Shown here: positions 1 to 8,413 of the stretch, in pieces | How the letters are laid out: every line of letters begins with the position of its first letter | Numbering within the stretch: the stretch's first letter is position 1 | DNA from: Leadbetterella sp964489955 | Lineage (GTDB): Bacteria; Bacteroidota; Bacteroidia; Cytophagales; Spirosomataceae | Direction of reading: 5' to 3' | NCBI GenBank assembly: GCA_964489955.1 | Contig: CAZBAV010000012.1 | Location: 1-64,000 of the forward strand | Length of the DNA: 64,000 nt | Made by a program: the position numbers and the translations under genes | The notes under the pieces: generated by a model | Seen by the model: the letters and a program-made list of their open reading frames with translations, nothing else | The model's database searches: none | Told to the model about the DNA's origin: nothing

Positions 1-1
1 A

Positions 2-652
2 TAAATTGTTACGGTCGCTCACGGCTTTAACCAAAGAAGAAAACTCCAATGGAGGGCGGGAAGTGAACTCCGTAAGTAAACCTATATTCTTACGGTTTTT
101 ATCTGCCAATTTTTGAATAGAAGAAGCCAACTCATATTCTACATTTTCTGATGATTGATTGAGTTTTTCAGCAGCTGTAATGGCCTGCGACTGGTTAGAT
201 TTAAGCAAAAGTACTACATCTTCTTTCCCATTATACGAAACTGTGGCATAGGGGAAAATTACCATTTGGCTCTTGCGACCACCTTGTTGGTCAAATACCT
301 GTGTGGGAGTCATGCCTTTTTCGGTAAGCTCACGAAAAAGTAGGGACTTGGCTTCGTCACTACCGGCATCCGGATTAACAAAAGAGGTTTTAATTCTCCC
401 GTATCGGCTAAACTGTCCTAGCGTTTCATTTACCGCTCTTTTCAGTCTTTCAAAGCCGCCGGGAAGTTGGTTGCCGTCAAGATATACGGTTACCTCCACA
501 GGTTCATCCAGTTCTCTTAGTAAGCTTTTGGTAGCAGGAGATAGGGAATACCTTTTGTCTTCTGTAAGGTCCCAGCCTGTAAAGAACCAAAAACCAAGTA
601 TATTGGCTAATAGAACTCCTACTAATAGCAGTATTACAGTTTTGTTTGTCAT
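2..652 (-). CDS. gldG: GldG, gliding-associated ABC transporter auxiliary protein (5' part only)
   Basis: The reading frame starts at the ATG complementary to 650-652 and stays open to the left edge, giving 217 residues without a stop, so the C-terminal part lies outside the window. An N-terminal transmembrane/signal-anchor segment (about residues 5-25) is followed by the GldG/ABC_transp_aux start: LTEDKRYSLSPATK, then VEVTVYLDGNQLPGGF and SSENVEYELASSIQKL. GldG works with GldA and GldF as an ABC-type complex of the cell envelope associated with gliding and the T9SS. In many Bacteroidota gldF lies directly upstream of gldG; here the upstream neighbour is a divergent DUF4293 gene, so gldF must be elsewhere or downstream. 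Identification comes from recalled family sequence and is firm. Confidence 0.9.
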   Translation of the reverse strand, partial: MTNKTVILLLVGVLLANILGFWFFTGWDLTEDKRYSLSPATKSLLRELDEPVEVTVYLDGNQLPGGFERLKRAVNETLGQFSRYGRIKTSFVNPDAGSDEAKSLLFRELTEKGMTPTQVFDQQGGRKSQMVIFPYATVSYNGKEDVVLLLKSNQSQAITAAEKLNQSSENVEYELASSIQKLADKNRKNIGLLTEFTSRPPLEFSSLVKAVSDRNNL

Positions 653-673
653 AAGTTTATCGCAAAAGAAGAG

Positions 674-681
674 CAAAAATA
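674..681 (-). promoter_or_regulatory. -7 promoter element for gldG
   Basis: On the minus strand the sequence TATTTTTG matches the Bacteroidota -7 consensus TAnnTTTG and lies 21 bases upstream of the gldG start codon. No convincing TTTG -33 element is seen at the right distance. It suggests that gldG has its own promoter here. Confidence 0.45.
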
Positions 682-1110
682 GTGAACATTATTTAGTATT
701 AAACGCCATAGGAAATCTGTAAGTCAGAAAGTGTAAAGAAAAAATATTAGCAAGAACATAAAATTGCAGTTATAGGCCAAGCTTATTTCTCTAGAATAGA
801 AGTATTCTTCTTCTTAATGCTTCGAGGTAAGGATTTTTAGGTGTTGACTATTAAGACTTGCTATTTTTATTGTGAAATGTTGACGGCAGTGCAGAGAAAC
901 CAATAGCAACATCGGGGATATTTTTAATACAGTCTTATTAGTCAATGCATTATCTGTTACTGTCTCTAACGTCATGGAAATAGTGCCTCCAAGTTAAGAT
1001 ACTACTATTTGTCGGCTTCTATATGCAGTTTAGGTTTATAGTAATCGTCTACTTTCCAGAGTAGAAGTAAAAGCATAGATAAGGCAACCCTCCTTTGTTT
1101 TGTATTCTTT
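682..1110. other. Intergenic stretch without recognisable gene
   Basis: This AT-rich stretch separates the divergent gldG and DUF4293 genes. I see no coherent coding frame, tRNA-like fold or repeat in it. Apart from the two flanking promoters nothing can be assigned. Confidence 0.5.
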
Positions 1111-1145
1111 TTTGGAGCCTAACTCAAATATATGTACTATTTTTG
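1111..1145 (+). promoter_or_regulatory. Promoter of DUF4293-fmt-murE-recF run
   Basis: TTTG at 1111-1114 and TATTTTTG at 1138-1145 are separated by 23 bases, at the upper end of the usual Bacteroidota -33/-7 spacing. The element ends 19 bases before the ATG at 1165. It overlaps an upstream in-frame ATG at 1132, which argues that 1165 is the real start. Confidence 0.5.
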
Positions 1146-1164
1146 TGCAAATTTATTTTTAAGC

Positions 1165-1632
1165 ATGATTCAGCGAATCCAATCTGTATTTTTACTTATA
1201 ACTGCCATGGCTTTGGTGGTATTTTTAGGCACAAATGCCTATATTAAAACTATTTCTGCTACAGAAACAGTAACTGTAAATGCCTACAATTTAATACACT
1301 CTGTAGGTGGATTAAACACAGGGAAACCTATTTTTTATGTAGCTGTAATGGCGGGAATTGCGGTTTTGGTTTCTATTATTGCCTTATTCCAATACAAAAA
1401 CAGAACAAGGCAGATACTATTTGTAGCTTTCAATGCATTGCTTATGGGAGCTACTTTGGCCACAGTAGTTTACCACATAGTAAAAGGTGCTCAGGATCTT
1501 GGTGGAAGTGGGGAAGGAAGTTACGAAGTGGGCTTCTTTGCCATTATTATCGCCATGCTTTCTAACACGATCGCTAATTGGTTTATTAAAAGAGATGAAA
1601 GGTTGGTGAAATCGGCCGACCGTATGAGATAG
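1165..1632 (+). CDS. DUF4293 family integral membrane protein
   Basis: A 155-residue protein with four predicted membrane segments (roughly residues 5-25, 50-70, 80-100 and 115-138) and a short basic C-terminal tail. The N-terminus MIQRIQSVFLL is typical of the Bacteroidota family DUF4293, and that is why the ATG at 1165 is preferred to one at 1132, which would add 11 residues and overlap the promoter. The function is unknown. The stop is one base from the fmt start, so the two are probably translated from one mRNA. Confidence 0.8.
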   Translation: MIQRIQSVFLLITAMALVVFLGTNAYIKTISATETVTVNAYNLIHSVGGLNTGKPIFYVAVMAGIAVLVSIIALFQYKNRTRQILFVAFNALLMGATLATVVYHIVKGAQDLGGSGEGSYEVGFFAIIIAMLSNTIANWFIKRDERLVKSADRMR

Positions 1633-1633
1633 T

Positions 1634-2563
1634 ATGAGGATAGTGTTTATGGGTACGCCAGATTTTGCGGTGGCTACACTGCAGAGGCTGGTAGAAAATA
1701 ATATGAATGTGGTGGGAGTAGTAACGGCTCCAGATAAACCTACAGGGCGGGGATTACAAATGAGCGAATCGCCTGTGAAAACATATGCCCTAGCACATAA
1801 TATACCCGTTTTACAACCCGAAAAGCTCAAAAGCCCGCTTTTTTTAGAGGAACTAAAGTCTTTACAGGCAGATGTGCAAGTTGTGGTAGCCTTTAGAATG
1901 TTACCCGAAGTGGTATGGAACATGCCACCAAAAGGAACCATAAACTTACATGGGTCACTTTTACCACAGTACAGGGGTGCGGCACCTATAAACTGGGCCG
2001 TGATAAACGGGGAGAAGGAGACAGGGCTGACCACCTTTTTTATAGAAAAGGAAATAGATACAGGTAATATTATCTTTACCGAGAAAATAGCGATTGGTGA
2101 TAAGGATTCAGCCGGTGACCTGCACGATAAAATGATGTGTATAGGAGCGGACCTAGTTGTGAAAACTGTGAATGCGATTGCCAGCGGAGATTTTACAGTA
2201 ACTCCTCAAGACTTTGGACAAGAGCTAAAGGCCGCACCAAAAATATTCAAAGAGACCTGTAAAATAAACTGGCAACTTTCTGCTGGAGAAATATTTAACT
2301 TTGTGAGAGGGCTAAGTCCTTATCCGGCGGCTTGGACAGAATTGGATGCCAAACAACTAAAAATATTTGGAACAGAGGTTTGGACTGGCAATGTGGATCA
2401 TCTCGTAGAAATACAAAGTGGAGATTTACGTCTGTATACTGACCACAAAAAAATACTCCTTGCTCAAACAGCAAATGGGCTTCTGTCTATAAAAATGCTG
2501 CAGTTACAAGGGAAAAAAAGGATGGGGACCGAAGAGTTCCTAAGAGGATATAGATTTACTTAA
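1634..2563 (+). CDS. fmt: Methionyl-tRNA formyltransferase
   Basis: Transfers a formyl group from 10-formyl-tetrahydrofolate to Met-tRNA(fMet), producing the initiator tRNA in the cytoplasm. Length (309 residues) is normal. The N-terminal hydrolase-like fold begins MRIVFMGTPDFAV. The catalytic signature NLHGSLLPQYRGAAPINWAV is intact; N104, H106 and D142 correspond to E. coli N106, H108 and D144. The C-terminal OB-like domain covers about residues 205-309. It follows the DUF4293 gene by one base and precedes murE by 11 bases. Its product's formyl group is the substrate of the deformylase at 16329. Confidence 0.97.
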   Translation: MRIVFMGTPDFAVATLQRLVENNMNVVGVVTAPDKPTGRGLQMSESPVKTYALAHNIPVLQPEKLKSPLFLEELKSLQADVQVVVAFRMLPEVVWNMPPKGTINLHGSLLPQYRGAAPINWAVINGEKETGLTTFFIEKEIDTGNIIFTEKIAIGDKDSAGDLHDKMMCIGADLVVKTVNAIASGDFTVTPQDFGQELKAAPKIFKETCKINWQLSAGEIFNFVRGLSPYPAAWTELDAKQLKIFGTEVWTGNVDHLVEIQSGDLRLYTDHKKILLAQTANGLLSIKMLQLQGKKRMGTEEFLRGYRFT

Positions 2564-2574
2564 TTTGTTATATT

Positions 2575-4023
2575 ATGCTCCTTAGCGACCTTCTATATAA
2601 TGTTTCATTAAAGTCGGTGTCGGGTAAGACAGACCTCGATATTTCCAAAATTGAGTTCGACTCTCGTGAGGTTGGCTCCGATACGCTCTTTGTGGCTATA
2701 GTAGGGACAGCTACAGATGGGCACCAATATATAAATAAAGCAATTAGCCTGGGAGCAGTGGCGGTGGTTTGTGAGGTTTTACCAGAGGACCTGGATAGTA
2801 ATATTACCTATCTTCAGGTAGAAAACTCTGCGTATGCTATGGGTATAGCAGCAGCAAATTTCTATGGTAATCCCTCAAAAAGGATTAGTTTGGTAGGAGT
2901 TACGGGTACAAATGGAAAAACATCTATAGCTACTCTACTTTTTGGTCTATTTAGAAAGTTGGGTTATAAATGCGGCCTTCTATCTACCGTGCAAAACCAG
3001 ATAGAAGATGAGATTATCCCTTCTACCCACACTACACCTGACTCTGTACGGATAAATGCCTTACTTGCCGAAATGCACCGCCAAGGATGTGTGTTTGTGT
3101 TCATGGAGGTGAGTTCGCACGCAGTGGTACAGCACCGAATTACAGGCTTACATTTTTCCGGAGGGATTTTTACCAATCTAACTCAAGATCATCTCGATTT
3201 CCATAAAACATTTGACGAGTATATTAAGGCTAAGAAGGGCTTTTTTGACGCCTTACCGAAGTCGGCTTTTGCTTTAACCAATGGAGATGATAAGAATGGT
3301 AAGGTGATGTTGCAAAACACAAAAGCAAGCAAATATTCCTATTCTCTAAAGAGTATTGGAGACTTCAAAGGGAAAGTGCTGGACTGTGGTCTTTTTGGTT
3401 TGCAAATGGATATCAATGGACAGGAAGTTTGGTTTAAGCTTATTGGGAAGTTTAATGCATACAACCTTCTGGCAGTATACGGGGCCGCCATTTTATTAGA
3501 CGAAAATCCGGAGAATGTTCTTACAGAGCTATCTCAGCTTACACCGCCTCCCGGTAGGTTTGAGCAGGTAGTGTCTGCCAATAGGGTTATTGGCATTGTA
3601 GATTATGCACATACACCAGATGCACTTCAAAATGTACTGGAGACGATAAACGATTTACGCCAAGGGCATGAAAGGATTATTACGGTGGTAGGTTGTGGAG
3701 GAGACAGAGACCGTACAAAGCGGCCTTTGATGGCTAGAATAGCGTGTGAACTGTCAGATAGAGTAATTCTTACGTCGGACAATCCGCGTACAGAAGATCC
3801 GGAAGCAATCTTAAAAGAGATGGAAGAAGGGGTGGGGATAACGCAGAAAAAGAAAGTAGAAAGGATATTAAGCCGCAGGGAAGCTATTCAGAAAGCAGTA
3901 GCAATGGCCTCGCCGGAAGATATAATTCTAGTAGCGGGAAAAGGCCATGAAACCTATCAGGACGTACAGGGAGTGAAGAGCCATTTCGATGATAGAGAAG
4001 AGCTTCGTGCTGCCTTTAAATAG
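2575..4023 (+). CDS. murE: UDP-MurNAc-tripeptide synthetase (meso-DAP-adding)
   Basis: Adds the third peptide-stem residue to UDP-MurNAc-L-Ala-D-Glu in the cytoplasm during peptidoglycan synthesis. The 482-residue protein shows the Mur ligase N-terminal domain, the ATP loop VGVTGTNGKTS (about 107-117), the central-domain THTTPD motif, and the C-terminal GCGGDRDRTKRP region. The DNPRTEDP motif is the meso-diaminopimelate selector, so DAP rather than lysine is the expected substrate. murE is usually in the dcw cluster; here it lies between fmt and recF, and murF is also separate, at 42694. Confidence 0.96.
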   Translation: MLLSDLLYNVSLKSVSGKTDLDISKIEFDSREVGSDTLFVAIVGTATDGHQYINKAISLGAVAVVCEVLPEDLDSNITYLQVENSAYAMGIAAANFYGNPSKRISLVGVTGTNGKTSIATLLFGLFRKLGYKCGLLSTVQNQIEDEIIPSTHTTPDSVRINALLAEMHRQGCVFVFMEVSSHAVVQHRITGLHFSGGIFTNLTQDHLDFHKTFDEYIKAKKGFFDALPKSAFALTNGDDKNGKVMLQNTKASKYSYSLKSIGDFKGKVLDCGLFGLQMDINGQEVWFKLIGKFNAYNLLAVYGAAILLDENPENVLTELSQLTPPPGRFEQVVSANRVIGIVDYAHTPDALQNVLETINDLRQGHERIITVVGCGGDRDRTKRPLMARIACELSDRVILTSDNPRTEDPEAILKEMEEGVGITQKKKVERILSRREAIQKAVAMASPEDIILVAGKGHETYQDVQGVKSHFDDREELRAAFK

Positions 4024-4032
4024 CAGCGAAAT

Positions 4033-5112
4033 ATGTATTTAGACAAACTCCAGCTTTACAATTTTCGTAATTATGAGGAAAGATTCTTCCAACTTTCCCA
4101 TGGGATAAATTGCATAGTTGGGAAAAACGGGAGTGGGAAAACCAATCTTTTAGATGCTGTTTATTTTCTTTCTCTATGCAAAAGTTCTATCCATAGTCAA
4201 GATCAATTGGCAATAATGTTCGGAGAAGATTTTAGTATAGTAGAGGGTGTTTTCCAAAAACAAGATAAAGCAGAAACCATCACTTGTACTATCCAGCGGG
4301 TAGGTAAAAAGGTGGTGATGGCAGATAAAAAAGCTTATGAGAAGCTTGCAGACCATATTGGGAAGTATCCTGTGGTGTTAATAGCTCCTAATGATACAGA
4401 TTTAGTACGTGATGGTGCCGAAACCCGTCGGAAGCTGTTTGATGGTATCCTCTCCCAGGTTTCTGCCGGATACCTCCAAAACTACTTACAGTACAATAAA
4501 GCCCTTGATCAGCGTAATAGTCTTCTAAAGCAATTTGCAGAGCAAAATTACTTCGATGCCGAACTGCTGGATATTTATACGGGACAAGTCTTGGTTTTGG
4601 GAAATTCTATTTTTGAGGCGAGGAAAGCATTTGTTGCTAGTTTTTTACCTTTTTTCTTAAAAAACTATGCATGGTTATCAGAAAGTAGTGAAGTAGTAGG
4701 CTTAGAGTACTTGTCGGATTTAAAAGCATCCAATTTTGATCAGATTTTTCAAGAAAGTCTAAACCGTGATTTGGCCGCACAGCGGACTACCCGCGGTGTA
4801 CATAAAGACGACTATGAGTTTATGATGGATGGGGTGCCGATAAAGAAATTTGGTTCTCAGGGGCAAAAAAAGACTTTTGTAATGGCTATAAAACTTGCCC
4901 AATATGAGTGGCTTGCTGAACAGAAACACACCCAGCCGATTTTATTACTAGATGATATTTTCGATAAGCTAGATAATCACCGCATTAACCGCCTTCTGGG
5001 CTTGATTTCGGGAGAAGAGTATGGGCAAGTATTTATTACCGATGCCCGGCAAGACAGGACCAGAGAATTGCTTGAAGATTACGAAGTGAATTATATAGAA
5101 GTAGAAAAATAG
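4033..5112 (+). CDS. recF: DNA replication and repair protein RecF
   Basis: An SMC-like ATPase that binds gapped or single-strand DNA and, with RecO and RecR, loads RecA. The 359-residue protein has Walker A IVGKNGSGKT (about 28-37), a signature loop FGSQGQKKT and Walker B QPILLLDDIFDKLD near the C-terminus. It starts nine bases after the murE stop and ends the DUF4293-fmt-murE-recF run. It is not next to dnaA/dnaN as in many other phyla. It converges on sodA. Confidence 0.95.
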   Translation: MYLDKLQLYNFRNYEERFFQLSHGINCIVGKNGSGKTNLLDAVYFLSLCKSSIHSQDQLAIMFGEDFSIVEGVFQKQDKAETITCTIQRVGKKVVMADKKAYEKLADHIGKYPVVLIAPNDTDLVRDGAETRRKLFDGILSQVSAGYLQNYLQYNKALDQRNSLLKQFAEQNYFDAELLDIYTGQVLVLGNSIFEARKAFVASFLPFFLKNYAWLSESSEVVGLEYLSDLKASNFDQIFQESLNRDLAAQRTTRGVHKDDYEFMMDGVPIKKFGSQGQKKTFVMAIKLAQYEWLAEQKHTQPILLLDDIFDKLDNHRINRLLGLISGEEYGQVFITDARQDRTRELLEDYEVNYIEVEK

Positions 5113-5124
5113 GGATTTACTGCA

Positions 5125-5161
5125 TAAAAAAAGCAGAGGCCAACAAAATTGAAACCTCTGC
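5125..5161 (-). terminator. Intrinsic terminator of sodA
   Basis: The inverted repeat GCAGAGG (5133-5139) / CCTCTGC (5155-5161) is followed on the minus strand by a T-run (A-run 5125-5132 on plus). This is a clear Rho-independent terminator for sodA, lying just past its stop codon. The A/T content on the other side gives it little strength for recF. Confidence 0.8.
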
Positions 5162-5193
5162 TAATATCCTATTCTTACCCTATTGGGTGCTTT

Positions 5194-5805
5194 TTATTTC
5201 GCTGCTGCGTATCTTTCTGCTACTGCGTTCCAGTTTACAACGTTCCAGAATGCATCTACATAGTCAGGTCTTTTGTTTTGGAAATGCAAGTAATATGCGT
5301 GTTCCCATACATCAAGACCCAAAATAGGTGTACCTTTCACTTCTGCAATATCCATAAGAGGATTGTCTTGGTTCGGGCTAGAAGTTACAGCTACAGAGCC
5401 ATCTGCCTTAACGATTAACCAAGCCCATCCAGAACCAAATCTAGAAGTAGCGGCTGCCTTAAATTGACTTTTGAACTCTTCTACAGAACCAAAAGTACTT
5501 TCAATAGCTGCTTTTAGGTCACCAGATAGTTCACCGCCTTGTCCAGCCGGAGTTAAGATGTTCCAGAATAAGTCATGGTTGTAATGTCCGCCACCGTTGT
5601 TTCTTACAGCAGGAGAAGCACTGCTAATATTAGCAAGAATTTCTTCTATAGACTGAGAATCTAAATCTGTACCTGCTATAGCAGCATTTAGGTTAGTCAC
5701 GTAAGCGTTGTGGTGACGGTCATGATGGATTTCCATCGTAAGTTTATCAAAATGCGGTTCCAATGCATCGTTTGCATAAGGAAGTGGTGCAAGAGTAAAA
5801 GCCAT
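5194..5805 (-). CDS. sodA: Superoxide dismutase, Mn/Fe family (Mn-like)
   Basis: Dismutates superoxide to oxygen and hydrogen peroxide in the cytoplasm (no signal peptide). All four metal ligands are visible: H27 in MEIHHDRHH, H77 in GGHYNHDLFW, and D165 and H169 in LGLDVWEHAYY. Q146 in NQDNPLMD is the Gln of Mn-type enzymes, so Mn-dependent or cambialistic activity is more likely than strictly Fe. Length 203 is normal. The gene stands alone with its own terminator at 5125-5161. The tadA stop lies about 70 bases upstream. Confidence 0.96.
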   Translation of the reverse strand: MAFTLAPLPYANDALEPHFDKLTMEIHHDRHHNAYVTNLNAAIAGTDLDSQSIEEILANISSASPAVRNNGGGHYNHDLFWNILTPAGQGGELSGDLKAAIESTFGSVEEFKSQFKAAATSRFGSGWAWLIVKADGSVAVTSSPNQDNPLMDIAEVKGTPILGLDVWEHAYYLHFQNKRPDYVDAFWNVVNWNAVAERYAAAK

Positions 5806-5874
5806 ATTTGAAAATTATTTAGGTTTTAATGTATATAGTATTTAAACGTTTGCCTTGGGGCAAGTGTTCCTTTC

Positions 5875-6369
5875 TTAGCGGGTTTTCTTTCTTAAATCTT
5901 TAAAAAAGCCTTTAATTAGCTTTTCTGCTTCATCAGCTAAAACTCCGGAGACAATGTCTGTTTTTGGGTGTAAAATATTCTGATCTAATCTGGAAAAGCC
6001 TTGTTTAGAATCGGAAGCTGCAAAAACGATTCGGTCTATTTGTGACCAAGCCAAAGCCCCGGCACACATAACACAAGGTTCTAAAGTAACGTAGAGCGTA
6101 CAGTTTTTTAAGTATTTGGCTCCAAGGTAGTTTGATGCAGCCGTAACTGCCAGTATTTCGGCATGTGCGGTTACATCCTGAAGCTTTTCGGTTTGGTTAT
6201 ACCCTTTGCCCAAAATCTTTTTGTCTTCTGCCACTACTAGAGCTCCCACCGGCACTTCTCCTTCTTCCAAAGCTTGGGCTGCAAGCATAAGGGCTTTCTG
6301 CATGAAATACTCATGCGAAAAAATAGGATAAGAGTTCTTGGTCAAAAGTTTTCTTTTTTTTAGAAACAA
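5875..6369 (-). CDS. tadA: tRNA-specific adenosine deaminase
   Basis: Deaminates the wobble adenosine (A34) of tRNA(Arg) to inosine. The zinc/catalytic motifs are intact: H69-A-E71 in VTAHAEIL and PCVMC (C99, C102). The start is unusual. The coding frame upstream of FSHEYFMQKAL has no ATG; the first candidates are TTG at 6369, overlapping the stop of the upstream ROK gene, or a second TTG eight codons later. An ATG start at residue 23 would remove part of the first helix (compare FSHEYWM in E. coli TadA), so a TTG start is favoured. It is probably translated together with the ROK gene. Confidence 0.92.
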   Translation of the reverse strand: MFLKKRKLLTKNSYPIFSHEYFMQKALMLAAQALEEGEVPVGALVVAEDKKILGKGYNQTEKLQDVTAHAEILAVTAASNYLGAKYLKNCTLYVTLEPCVMCAGALAWSQIDRIVFAASDSKQGFSRLDQNILHPKTDIVSGVLADEAEKLIKGFFKDLRKKTR

Positions 6370-7271
6370 AGACTTGCGGCACCCAATAGGCCGGCATCAT
6401 TTGCCAAAGTAGCTCTACGGATATCTAAGGTCTTGATATAATATGGTGTAAGCCAGTATTCTAATTGTCTCTTTATGGCAGGAATTATATAATTGTAAGA
6501 AGCAGACAGCCCACCTCCGATAAGTATAGTGGTAATGTCTAAAATCCGTATCATACTCACTAACCCATCACCAAGGAGTGTACCAACACGGTCAAAAATC
6601 TGAAGTGCTAATTCATCTCCTTCGGCTGCTGCAGCTACAAGGCCAGTAGTAGATATGTTTCCATCTGCAGGCAGTTGGGTCTGTCCTGTGTATTCTGCAC
6701 GCATCTGGTTAGCCATATCTAGGAGTTCGTTTTTCCCGATATTGCGTTCTAATACTTTGTTGTTTACAGAAGGCATATGGCCAGGTTCCATGGCGTTTCC
6801 ACCACCACCTTTAAACACGGTTTTATCTATAATTGCGGCACCACCCACACCTGTGCCTAGGGTTACGAATATATAATCTTCTGGTAGTTTCTCTTCACCA
6901 AAATAGTACTCTCCAAGAGCTGCTGCGTTGGCGTCATTCTCCAGGAAGAAGTCATGATTAGGGAATCTGCTCTTTAGTACCGGAATAATATTGGTACCAT
7001 TTGTTTCTGGTATTGCGGTAATTTCTATTAGTGTATTTCTATCTCTGGAAATTAGTCCCGGTACACCAATACCAATTTTTTGTACGCCCGGATTTTCACT
7101 TAGCTGTACTGCTATAGCATCACCAAGTCTTTCAACAAATTTCCCCGAAGACCGCCAAGAGGCTGTTTCGTGACTATAAAAGTTCTTAATGTGACCAGTT
7201 TCGGAGTCCACCAATCCCATTTTCACATTTGTTCCGCCTATGTCTATTCCCAGGTATTCTGTTGTCATCAA
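6360..7271 (-). CDS. ROK family sugar kinase homologue (glucokinase-like)
   Basis: A 303-residue ROK protein, probably a cytoplasmic sugar kinase. The ATP phosphate motif GIDIGGTNVKMGLVD is at the N-terminus. FLENDANAAALGEYYFG carries the catalytic Asp, followed by LGTGVGGAAI and MEPGHMPS. The ROK zinc motif CxCGxxGCxE, expected directly after EPGH, is missing: the region reads NNKVLERNIGKNELLD. It may therefore be a zinc-free glucokinase-like enzyme. Substrate cannot be read from sequence. It overlaps the tadA start by 10 bases. Confidence 0.85.
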   Translation of the reverse strand: MMTTEYLGIDIGGTNVKMGLVDSETGHIKNFYSHETASWRSSGKFVERLGDAIAVQLSENPGVQKIGIGVPGLISRDRNTLIEITAIPETNGTNIIPVLKSRFPNHDFFLENDANAAALGEYYFGEEKLPEDYIFVTLGTGVGGAAIIDKTVFKGGGGNAMEPGHMPSVNNKVLERNIGKNELLDMANQMRAEYTGQTQLPADGNISTTGLVAAAAEGDELALQIFDRVGTLLGDGLVSMIRILDITTILIGGGLSASYNYIIPAIKRQLEYWLTPYYIKTLDIRRATLANDAGLLGAASLCF

Positions 7272-7293
7272 TATATTATTTCTCTAAAAAGGA

Positions 7294-7301
7294 CAAATAT
7301 A
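7294..7301 (-). promoter_or_regulatory. -7 element for ROK-tadA
   Basis: On the minus strand TATATTTG fits TAnnTTTG and lies 22 bases upstream of the ROK start codon, in the 40-base gap after engB. No good -33 element is seen. It suggests that ROK-tadA can be transcribed separately from fur-engB. Confidence 0.45.
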
Positions 7302-7311
7302 TTAAAATTTC

Positions 7312-7914
7312 TTAATTATTGCTGAATATGATTTCTTCTATGAGTCCCATAAGCTCAACTTTCCCGTTTTTTCTTTCAGATGAAGTAGTAAAAAATTCTG
7401 GCAAAATACCCCAGTCTTGCGTAAGTGCTTGGTTAAATGCATTAATGTTCTTTTGCCCTTCCATTGGCTTTACTTTATCCTCTTTTGTGAAAATAATTTT
7501 CAAAGGAATGCCATTTTTACCCAGTTTTCGGATAAAATCTAAGTCGTTTTTTTGGGGACTTACCCGGATATCTATCAAAACAAAAACATAGAGTAAGTTT
7601 GGTCTCTGTAGGATGTAATCCCAAGTCATTTTCTCCCATTTTGCTTTCTCAGAAAGCGGTACTTTGGCATAACCATAACCCGGTAAGTCTACTAGATACC
7701 AAGCGTCATCTACCAGAAAATGATTGATGAGCTGGGTTTTACCAGGTGTAGAGGATGTCTTTGCCAGGTTTTTTACTCCTGTAAGCATATTTATGAGGGA
7801 AGACTTACCCACATTAGACCTGCCAATAAAGGCTATTTCGGGTCTTTGATCAGGTGGGCATTGTTCTACTTTGGTCGAACTTTTGTGAAAAACGGCTGAT
7901 TTTATTTGATACAT
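7312..7914 (-). CDS. engB: Ribosome biogenesis GTPase EngB/YsxC
   Basis: A TrmE-Era-EngA-YihA type GTPase needed for assembly of the large ribosomal subunit. The 200-residue protein has G1 GRSNVGKS (31-38), a G2-like STPGKT, G3 DLPGYG and G4 FTKEDK. The start is placed at ATG 7914 (MYQIKSAVFHKS), which matches the family N-terminus. A longer frame with a GTG start at 7941 would overlap the upstream Fur gene by 23 bases and adds nine residues not expected in the family. The ATG lies five bases after the Fur stop, so the two are probably co-transcribed. Confidence 0.94.
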   Translation of the reverse strand: MYQIKSAVFHKSSTKVEQCPPDQRPEIAFIGRSNVGKSSLINMLTGVKNLAKTSSTPGKTQLINHFLVDDAWYLVDLPGYGYAKVPLSEKAKWEKMTWDYILQRPNLLYVFVLIDIRVSPQKNDLDFIRKLGKNGIPLKIIFTKEDKVKPMEGQKNINAFNQALTQDWGILPEFFTTSSERKNGKVELMGLIEEIIFSNN

Positions 7915-7918
7915 ATTT

Positions 7919-8332
7919 TTAACTACATTTTGGGCAAACACCTTGTACTAAGATGTTTACTTCTTGGCTTTTATAGCCTTCCGGCAAATTAACTTCTGGT
8001 ACCACGTATTTTTCTAAACACAATGTTTGTCCACATTGAGAACATTTAAAATGTACGTGGTTATGTTGGTGGTTTCCATGTTGGCACTGTTCTTTACAGA
8101 TGGCGTATTTTACACCGCCTGTATCGTCTAATATTTTATGTACAATGCCTTTGTCTAAAAACGTTTTTAGCGTGCGGTATACGGTAACACGGTCTGTGGT
8201 GGAGTCCAGTTCTTGTTCAATATCGCCTTGTGAAATGGCCGAATTAATCCTTAAAAAGCAGCCAAGCACATCTTGGCGTGTATCTGTAACCCTTAGCCCG
8301 GCCGATTTTAATATGTCGTTTCCCGTATCCAT
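7919..8332 (-). CDS. Fur family transcriptional repressor (Zur/PerR/Fur class undecided)
   Basis: A metal-responsive repressor of 137 residues. The winged-helix half (1-80) contains the recognition stretch TTDRVTVYRTLKTFLDKGIV. The dimerisation half has a His-rich metal region (CKEQCQHGNHQHNHVHFKC) and two structural zinc CxxC pairs (CSQC and CPKC). The extra His and Cys residues would suit a zinc sensor, but metal specificity cannot be decided from sequence alone. An inverted repeat at 8353-8375 precedes it and may be its own operator. engB follows directly. Confidence 0.88.
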   Translation of the reverse strand: MDTGNDILKSAGLRVTDTRQDVLGCFLRINSAISQGDIEQELDSTTDRVTVYRTLKTFLDKGIVHKILDDTGGVKYAICKEQCQHGNHQHNHVHFKCSQCGQTLCLEKYVVPEVNLPEGYKSQEVNILVQGVCPKCS

Positions 8333-8352
8333 GATTTTTTAACCTGTATAAC

Positions 8353-8375
8353 GGTTTTCTTCCCAAAAGAAAACC
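8353..8375. promoter_or_regulatory. Inverted repeat upstream of the Fur-family gene
   Basis: GGTTTTCTT (8353-8361) and AAGAAAACC (8367-8375) form a perfect 9-bp inverted repeat with a five-base centre, 21 bases before the regulator's start codon. There is no T-run after it in either direction, so it is a better operator candidate than a terminator. That it binds this Fur protein is inference. Confidence 0.4.
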
Positions 8376-8413
8376 AGATAAAAATATACAACAAACTTTT
8401 TGGTATAAATGGT

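Noticed and set aside
273..722. Plus-strand open frame opposite gldG
   Set aside because: It is antisense to a frame that clearly encodes GldG and shows no family features.
1132..1164. Upstream ATG extension of the DUF4293 gene
   Set aside because: It overlaps a promoter-like element and adds residues not typical of the family.
5149..5418. Plus-strand frame opposite sodA
   Set aside because: Antisense to the conserved superoxide dismutase; Cys-rich nonsense composition.
7915..7941. GTG extension of engB
   Set aside because: Overlaps the Fur gene and lacks family similarity; ATG at 7914 fits better.
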